Below are positions 56,801-64,000 of a DNA stretch of 64,000 nucleotides, one piece after another. A program made the position numbers and the translations under genes. The stretch comes from Schizophyllum amplum (Eukaryota; Basidiomycota; Agaricomycetes; Agaricales; Schizophyllaceae): contig VDMD01000042.1 in the NCBI GenBank assembly GCA_007026445.1, positions 179,096 through 243,095 on the forward strand, in the 5' to 3' direction. The notes under the pieces are model-generated. The model saw only the letters and a program-made list of their open reading frames with translations, ran no database searches and was not told the DNA's origin. The stretch's first letter is position 1; every line of letters starts with the position of its first letter.

Positions 56801-59800
56801 GGGACGCCGTCAATGGCGCGTCTGCGCTGCAAGGCACCGACGACGCGTCGCTGCTGTCGTTGGTCGTACTCGCCGCGAACAACGTCGAGTTCGTCGACAG
56901 CGTCGTCCCGGCGTCGTCATTGAGGGCGCGAGAAGGCGGCGGTCGTGCCATTCAAAACTTAGAGGTTGGCGTGCAGAACGTCGAGGCCGGCGTCGAGAAC
57001 GTCGGAGTCGGCGTCAAAACCCTCGAGCTCGACGCTCGTCGTAGAGAGGATGAAGGCGGCGTGGTGGTGGTGGTAAGGGACAAGCTGAGTGATCGGTCAG
57101 TTTTCGTATCACAAGTCAATATAAAAACTTACCGAAACGTGTCGCGTGCGGTAATCTCGGGTGACTCGTAGCTAGGCGATCTCGGGTGACTTGTATCAAG
57201 GCGATCTCGGGTGACCTGCAAGTTCAACGGATCAGTACAGGTCCCAAATGATGTGAATAGATAGGCTTACGAGAAACGTGCCGCATTGACGGACTGCGTC
57301 TTGGGAGTGGCAGGCGAGGGGAGCTGGGTGTTTGCAAAGTTGATGTCCGAGGTAAAGGTGAATCTAAAGAGAATAAGAAAATGTAGAACGATTTGGTTAG
57401 AAGACTACGAAAGCGAGAGGGAAAAGCAAAGACATACCAAAATGAACTCGTTTTGAGGGAGCGTCGAGGGCGGCGGGGGCAAGGACGACGGTAAGAGACT
57501 AATAGGGAGATGTAAAGTGAGATAGATCAGTAGAGGAATGTAGGAAGGCGGTGGGGGAATGAAGAAACCTATCAATCTACTCACCTTATATACCCCTCGA
57601 CACGGCTACCCTCCCGCTCGCGCCGCGGCCCTGCCTCGACGATCCGCTGCGCACGCATCAAAGCGGTATCATGCGCCCGCAGACACGTCACCGGAAAGTC
57701 CGGGGCCGAAATCTGGGCACCGAAGGGTGGAACTTTCGGTGGACGCGCTCGCAACGTATTGCCGCTGCCCTGCGCCGCGCGTCAGCCCTGTCGCAACAGA
57801 ATCCAGAAATAACATACCACTTCGGCCATGGGCGGCCGTACGCGGAGTCGCACCCGGAAGGACGGAAGTCCAGGGCGTTCGTGGTGGGTGGCGCGCCACA
57901 GCGCGTAGAGTCGTTATAGCTGCTCATCGTCGTGCATAGCGTTCAGCAAAGAGAGCGAGAGAGGAGGAAAAGCGTACCTTAAGTAACACGTAGCGCGTGA
58001 CAAAGTGGGCGAGTCCGCGACAAGGCGGGAAGGAGGTCGAGGTCGATGTTGAACTTGGATCAAGGCCTTAGCTCCTTTTGGAAGGCCTTGTATTCGCGAA
58101 AGGCGGCGCGCCGCTGGCGAGCGCCGTCCGCCTCGACGAGCGCGGCGCTGCCGGCAAGTCAGTCACAAAATAATATATTGACATTGAATACACGTACCTC
58201 TGGGTTTTCGGGGTGAATGCGCGCAGAGCGCGCCCTGTGAGTGAGCACGAATCGTGCAGGGCGACGGCAGGCGCAGCGTCGCCGCCGTCGCCTCGCATCA
58301 TGTTTCCATCAATCTGATGGGATATGTCAGCGTCCAGGACCCGGAAAAAGAGCGCGGAAACGCACCGAACCTGGATGGAAGATGGGAATAGGCGTATTCC
58401 CCGCGTAGGGGAATGGCGCTATTGCGAGTGCGCGCGGCAGGCGCGGCGTGGCGCGTCATTGTAAACACAGTCGGGTGGACCTCGGAAGAGGATTCTGTAA
58501 GCGCGGTGCGGTCAGCCGGAGGATTCGGGACGGGGTGAAGGGGGGAGGGAGGAGGAGAGGGTGGTGTATATCGTGGTGAAGACGAAGCGCATGCGCGGTT
58601 TGCAACCCGGGGCGTCGACGGGAGGGTTGGTATACCATGAGTAGTCATCTAGAATGCCGGCCCTAGGCGAAACGAACGCGCTATAGACGTACCAAAAACG
58701 ACGCCACATAACAAAATCGCCCTTCTTCGCGATACAGCGCGAGGGCGAGGGCGAGGATGGCCCATCTGCCTATGGGAATCAGTTTATGAACACTGAACGA
58801 GCACATTACTGGTGAGAAAAGTTTTGAACTTGGGTGACGACTCACCGACCAAAGTACAACGACATTCACAGTGCAAAGTCCTCGACCTTCTCGAAAGATA
58901 AGGGAGGACGTTAATCCCGCTCATCGGCACTTTCAGCAGCTAATCTAGACATATAGACGACCCACCTCGCACAAGTACGACCCATCCCCGGCGCCAGAAC
59001 GAACTCGGGGGCCTTCCGAAAGGTGGTCGCCGCTGTTGCGCGCCACCCAAGGCGTCGTCGAGTATTGCGGTCGATCTGCTCGGGGGAGCGCTTCCGTTTC
59101 TTCACGATGAGCGCCGTCGATGGCGAGGAAGAGGACAATGATGTTGGGGTGGCGAGGGAACGCGACGATGGGCGGGAAGACAAGAGGGCGGCGCGGGAGG
59201 CGGGCGATCGGCGCGTCGGTCCGGGCACCGCACCGCCGCGTCAGCGATCGCGACTTGTCTTCCACCACCGCGCCGTCGTTCGAGTCGTCGTCGGCTGACT
59301 CGCCGGCGTCCGTCTCCCGACGTGCTCCCCGCAACGACACGTCATCCACGCTGCGCGCCCGTCATTGACGCGCGACTTTCTTTTTCTTCTTCGCGTTTTT
59401 TTCGATCATCCCGCCTTCTACACGCCCTCGACACGGGCCTCGAACTACGATACAGGACACCTCCACACCCCCCGACACGCCCGCCGCCGACTGCCTCGCC
59501 CCATCCATCCTCCCCGTCGCGCTGCTCAAGCCAGCGTGAACGTGTCAACCAACGGTCGCGGTCACGTGACCTTGGCCCTCGCCGCGTCAAGTTCAAGGTC
59601 GTCGCCCACGTCCGTAGCCGTACATAGACGTATTCATAGACATTACAGATGCTGTCTACGCTCTGCGCGTGCCGCGCGTGGGATGAAATAAGCGCTCGAG
59701 GACGTCAACGCCGTCGACGTCAATATGCACCGCGCCGTCGTCGCTCCCGACGCTCCTGCCTTGCCCGCTGTGCCGTCGGCAGCCCCGTTCTGAGTACTCA

Positions 59801-60275
59801 CCGCACTGGGAATTCACGGTGCTGCCGACGGCCCGGCGAGCGAGGCAGACGTGTCGGGAACAATGACAACGTGGTGTTTACGACACAAAACAAAACACCG
59901 GCGGTTCCCCCGCGCGCGGGAACTTCCCGCTCAGGACGTCTCGTCCCCGCGACAGCCCGAATGCGTCCCTGACCGTCGTCGTCGACGTCGTCAGCCTCGG
60001 CGAGCTCGTCTACATCGAGGTGAGTATTTCGTCGTCTTCATCGCATCCGCGCTGACTTCTTCGTAGCTCGTTCTCCATCGCACTCAAGCTCCCATACGTC
60101 GGGCAACCCTCGCCTTCACCCGCGCCCTCGTCGCCTCGCCCATGACCTCGCCGTCACCTCGCCCATGGCCTCGCCGTCACGCCACCCTCGCCGTCACGCA
60201 GCCCCGCGCCCTCGTCGCCTCGCCTACGGCCTCCCCCGCACCCCGCACCTTCCCCCGACCTCGCCACCTCGCCGG
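53807..60275. other. Array spacer, unit C: no defensible gene
   Basis: Collinear copy of 42559-49020. In the blocks I compared the only differences from B are single-base changes in G or C runs (58545, about 59910, about 60203). Confidence 0.6.
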
Positions 60276-60280
60276 CAAGT

Positions 60281-61362
60281 CCCTATATCCCCATTTATCC
60301 GGTCCAAGCGGAGGCCCTTCCCGCCGAAGTTCCAAGGGCGAAAAAAATGCAAAACGAAGTCAAATCGTCAAATATCCGCGCGGGGGTTCTAGAGGACAAA
60401 TGCGACGGTTTGAGGGATGCGAGAACGGGGGCTTTGAGGGAGTCTGGGGAGCGCGGCGGGCGGCGCGAAGCGCCGCCGCGCACGGTGAACAGGGTGCGCG
60501 ACCTGTTTGTTTCTGCGCGCGTAAGCTGACACATGTTCAGGTACGCCGTGTTCTCCCGGCCCCGACACTCCCAATTTCCCCGTCCAAGCGGTGGGCGTTC
60601 TCGGGGAGATTCGAATGTCGAAATAAATGTAATATGTACTCATTTTGTCAAATATTCGCGCGGGAATTCTAGCGGACGGATGCGATGGTCTGGGGTACAC
60701 GAAGACGGGTGCCTTAAGGGAGTTGGGGAGCGCTGCGCGGCGGGTGGCGCGAAGCGCCGCCGCGCACGGTGACAAGGTGCGCGACTTGTTTATTTTACCC
60801 GCTCGAGCTGACAAGTCCGCCCGCCGTTCCCTGACACATCACCTCGCCCCCCGTCCCTCGCCGGCAAGTCCCTACATCCCCTTCCAGCCGGTCCAAGCGG
60901 AGGGCTTTTCCGGCGAGGTTCCCGGCGTAAAATAAATGTAAAATGAAGTCATTTTGCGAAATATCCGCGCGGGAATTCTAGAGGACGGATGCGACGGTTC
61001 AGGGGAGGCGAGGACGGGGGCTTTGAGGGAGTCGGGGAGCGCTGCGCGGCGGGCGGCGCGAAGCGCCGCCGCGCACGGTGAACAAGGTGCGCGACTTGTT
61101 TGTTTTACCTTCTCGAGCTGACCAATATTCAGGTACTTTCCCCCGCTTCCCCCGCCGCACCCGCCCGACCCCGTACCCCTTCCAGCCGGTCCAAGCGGAG
61201 GGCGTTCCCGGCGAGGTTCCAGGCGTAAAATAAATGTAATATGTAGTAATTTTGCCAAATATCCGCGCGGGATTTCTAGCGAACGGATGCGACGGGCTGG
61301 AGGTGGCGAGGACGGGTGCATTGAGGGAGTCGGGAGCGCGGCGGGCGGCGCGAAGCGCCGCC
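60281..61362 (+). repeat. Repeat family R1, four direct copies in unit C
   Basis: Same four copies as 49030-50110 at offset 11,251. Confidence 0.85.
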
Positions 61363-61512
61363 GCGCGTGTTGGGCAGGTGGAGAGCGTATCGGGGAGGTG
61401 GAGAGCGTATTGGGGAGGTGTTGGGGACGGTGGGGAGGTGTCGCGATCGGCGAGGAGGTTCGTTCAGTGCCACACGACGCTGACGAATTTCTGCAGGCGT
61501 ACCAGTCGTGAA

Positions 61513-62105
61513 GCAACGTATCGACGTCCGGCGAGCGGCGCTTTCGCGTCTGCTCTCGACGTTGCGTCCTCTCCTCCACCCCCCTCGAGCTCGTCGCATT
61601 GAGGAAGCGCGCGATCTCGCCCTCCAAGCGCACGACCTCGCCGTGAACCCACGGCCTTCGAACCCGCCAACCCGCCCGTACCTCGGCGACCGGCACCCGA
61701 TCGTTGAGGCAATAGATCGCCGTCCGGCGAGCGGGGTGGTGAGTTTGGGGTTCCCTTGAGTGTACGACGAGCTGACGAGGTCGTGAAGCAATGTATCGCG
61801 GTCCGGCGAGCAAGGTTGGCGTGTCCACGGCGGAGCGGACAAGTTCGTGAGTCAATTCATAGCGAGGCGACAGATCGCCGTCCAGCGCGCAAGGTCGGTG
61901 ATCGTGTGAGGTACGCGTCCGCGAGCGAGGCGAAACATCGGCGTCTGCGGAGCGGAGTCTTAGGCGATCAGGCAATAGATTTTCGTCCGGCGAGCGGGGT
62001 TTGCGGGTGAGGCCTTAGGCGATGAGGCAACGTATCGCCGTCCGGCGAGCGACGTTCGCGGGGTTCGGGAATTGGTATGCAGGGTTCGCGTCTGCGGCAT
62101 TCGGC
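61513..62105 (+). repeat. ATCGCCGTCCGGCGAGC interspersed repeat, unit C
   Basis: Same cluster as 50262-50850 at offset 11,251. Confidence 0.75.
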
Positions 62106-63285
62106 GAGCAAGGTACGTGCGCCCGCCCGGTCCGTCTTACTCACGATTTTCGACAGGGTCTTGCTTACGATTTTCGGCAGGGTCTTGCTTTCGAGACGCT
62201 CGTTGCGGCGGCGGAGATGGCGCCGTCGGACTCAAGGTACGCGGTATGTTTCGCAGTTTCGAACTTGATAATTCAGCAACATATCAACATCCGCTGGGAC
62301 GCGGTTTGCGGCGGGTATTCTCCCGAGTGCCCTGCGAGTCTTTCTTTATGTCTCTCGAGGACTGGGGTCTCGCGAGTCGCGCATGGTATGCTGCTCATGT
62401 CTCTCGAGTTGTCTCTCTACTATTGTACTTAGAGTAGCTTCAATACATAGATGCCTTGCTTCCTCGTCTCATCTGTTTGCCCTGAATCAATGTGTGCTGA
62501 GTAAATAAGTCTGGGCCTGATCGATTTCGGCGGTAGTAAACGGATAAACCCCGCGGTTGCGCGGAAGAAATGCCGCGGTTTCGAAAGACGTACCGGATGA
62601 ATTTCGCGGTCAGGGAAGGAGGTCGGGAACGTCTGTGCAGAATATGCCCTGTGTTTCCGGGAATAAGAAAGATTTACAAGGTCAGGGAAGGAGACGAAAG
62701 TGCTCGAGAACGGCGGGGACGACGATGAGAGGGCAGCGAGCAAGGCAGCGAGGAAGGAAAAAGAGCCATTGTCGATGATGAGAGTAAATACAACGACCAG
62801 CGAAATATGATGTCAATCGGACAATGCGATGGGTCCAGGCATTTGCATACATTGGCCGGCGATAAGTGGTCACGAAAGCGTGATATCTGGCGAGGGATCT
62901 GGGTATTGGGGAGGGTGCAGCAAGCGTAGGTGTTCAGAGCTGACGTTGAAAAGTAGCTAGGAATGAAGGGCTAAGGCGTCGGTGCACGGCCATCCAAATC
63001 CGGGGACCGTGCGAGGCTCAGAGCGCGAGATACACACGCAGAAAACGGACTTTCAGAAACCTCTGCATTTCGCCCAATCCGTGCTGTAAGTCTCGCCGAT
63101 AACGCAGAGTCAACCGTGCGAGCATCACGCTCGCGTCACACCGCGTCACTCCCCGCGTCACTCGCCGCATCACACGCGCCGATCAAGCCCTGCCTCGATC
63201 GCAACTCGGCCGCGACTCTTAGGGAGGCGAGCATGATTCAACGTCTCGCAACACGCATCCCACACCCCACCACGCCCGCTGCATT
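62106..63285. other. End of unit C to the third eIF2A junction; no gene
   Basis: Copy of 50855-52034 at offset 11,251, without visible substitutions in the parts compared. Confidence 0.55.
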
Positions 63286-64000
63286 ACCTCTCCACATGGG
63301 AAAGGCCTGGTGCGTGAACTACACCCACATGTCGATCGCACCGCTGATTCCCTCAAAGTCAAGCTTGATGACGGCTCGCAACACAAGAACCATCGCGTCT
63401 TCTCCGTTTCGACGGGCGAAGAGCTAACGTCCTTCTCGCAACGATCGCAGGAAGGATGAGACATGCAGTACACCATCTCCGAGTCCCACGCCATCCGTCT
63501 CGTCGGCCCCGAGATCCAAGTCTTTTGGCCCATCGGAATGGAGCAAGACCGCGCCGACCCGCTTCCCCCATCCCCACGTCGCAAGAGCACGTAGACTCGC
63601 GAGGAGACAAGTGCGCGTCGCAGGTGCGTCTCCCCGCGTTCCCCTTCATCCAGCTACTTATCCTTGTCCAGAACGCGCTTACATCGGTCAGAACAACCAC
63701 GGAGACCGTCACACATCGAGGATCTCGCAAGTGCGTCTACCTGCGTTCCCCTCACATTCAGCCGCTTACCGTCACCGCAGACATTCAGGACTTATGACAC
63801 AGCGCTCCCCCTCATTTGTAGCTGCTTACCGTCAGCCAGAACGACCGCGGCACGCGCCGAGAAGGAGATGCGGGTCACAGGTGCGTTATAGAGCTCCCCC
63901 TCATGTCCGGCTGCTTACGCTTATCCAGTACAAGCACGATAGGCGCAATCAGGCTTGAATACATTGCAGGTGCGTGCTTACACTCTCTCACGTCAACTGC
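63286..64000 (+). pseudogene. Start of unit D: truncated eIF2A copy cut by the window edge
   Basis: Same start as C and the same TGA in place of Trp (63457-63459). Extra one- or few-base indels near 63526, 63566-63576, 63947 and 63986. The intron-like array begins at 63624 and runs off the window, so the tandem array continues to the right. Confidence 0.88.

Larger units (their letters stand above)
52035..63285 (+). repeat. Array unit C (11.25 kb)
   Basis: Nearly identical to B over about 9-10 kb and, at its 5' end, nearly identical to D (offset 11,251). Its ends and content repeat those of B: R2 about 54728-55038, inverted R1 about 55850-55643, direct R1 x4 60281-61362, core repeat 61513-62105. 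Confidence 0.92.

Overview
The window looks like GC-rich nuclear DNA of an agaricomycete-type basidiomycete. The evidence is many GT-AG introns of about 45-60 nt (mostly GTGCGT donors), a multi-exon P450, an intronless F-box protein, a MYND-finger protein, an SRA/YDG-domain protein, and a transposase-like family that I know from mushroom-forming fungi. All gene models were built by hand from reading frame, splice sites and phase; no search was run.

Left part (1-29.3 kb). An intact ten-exon cytochrome P450 lies on the minus strand (661-2846). It is followed by non-coding DNA, a minisatellite bounded by C22 and G19 runs, and a G-rich tract. Next come a nine-exon gene for a roughly 1,100-residue MULE-like transposase-type protein (6487-10227), a palindrome cluster with a 23-bp x 7 repeat, a decayed P450 relative of the first gene (11114-11808), an F-box gene (12541-13968), an SRA/YDG gene with a long Ser/Thr/Pro-rich tail (17832-20867, minus), and about 6 kb of low-complexity or gene-poor DNA. 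A MYND-finger gene (27414-29343, minus) and the eIF2A gene (29558-31804, plus) are divergent and share a 214-bp promoter.

Right part (29.9-64 kb). This is a head-to-tail array of a unit that starts inside eIF2A exon 3 and carries the 3' part of eIF2A plus about 9 kb of spacer. Unit A (10.8 kb) holds the eIF2A gene itself. Units B (11.3 kb) and C (11.25 kb) and the start of D hold 5'-truncated eIF2A copies. Over most of their length B and C appear to differ only by single-base homopolymer indels, while A is clearly diverged. In B, C and D the middle of eIF2A is replaced by a string of 45-49-nt intron-like elements separated by short exon-like pieces. The spacer carries several repeat families, one of which also occurs outside the array, and no gene that I can defend.

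Caution on quality: the parental eIF2A reading frame is broken at two points next to short homopolymers, and the SRA gene has one junction out of phase. This could mean true decay or uncorrected sequencing indels, and it also bears on whether the array is real at the stated copy number.
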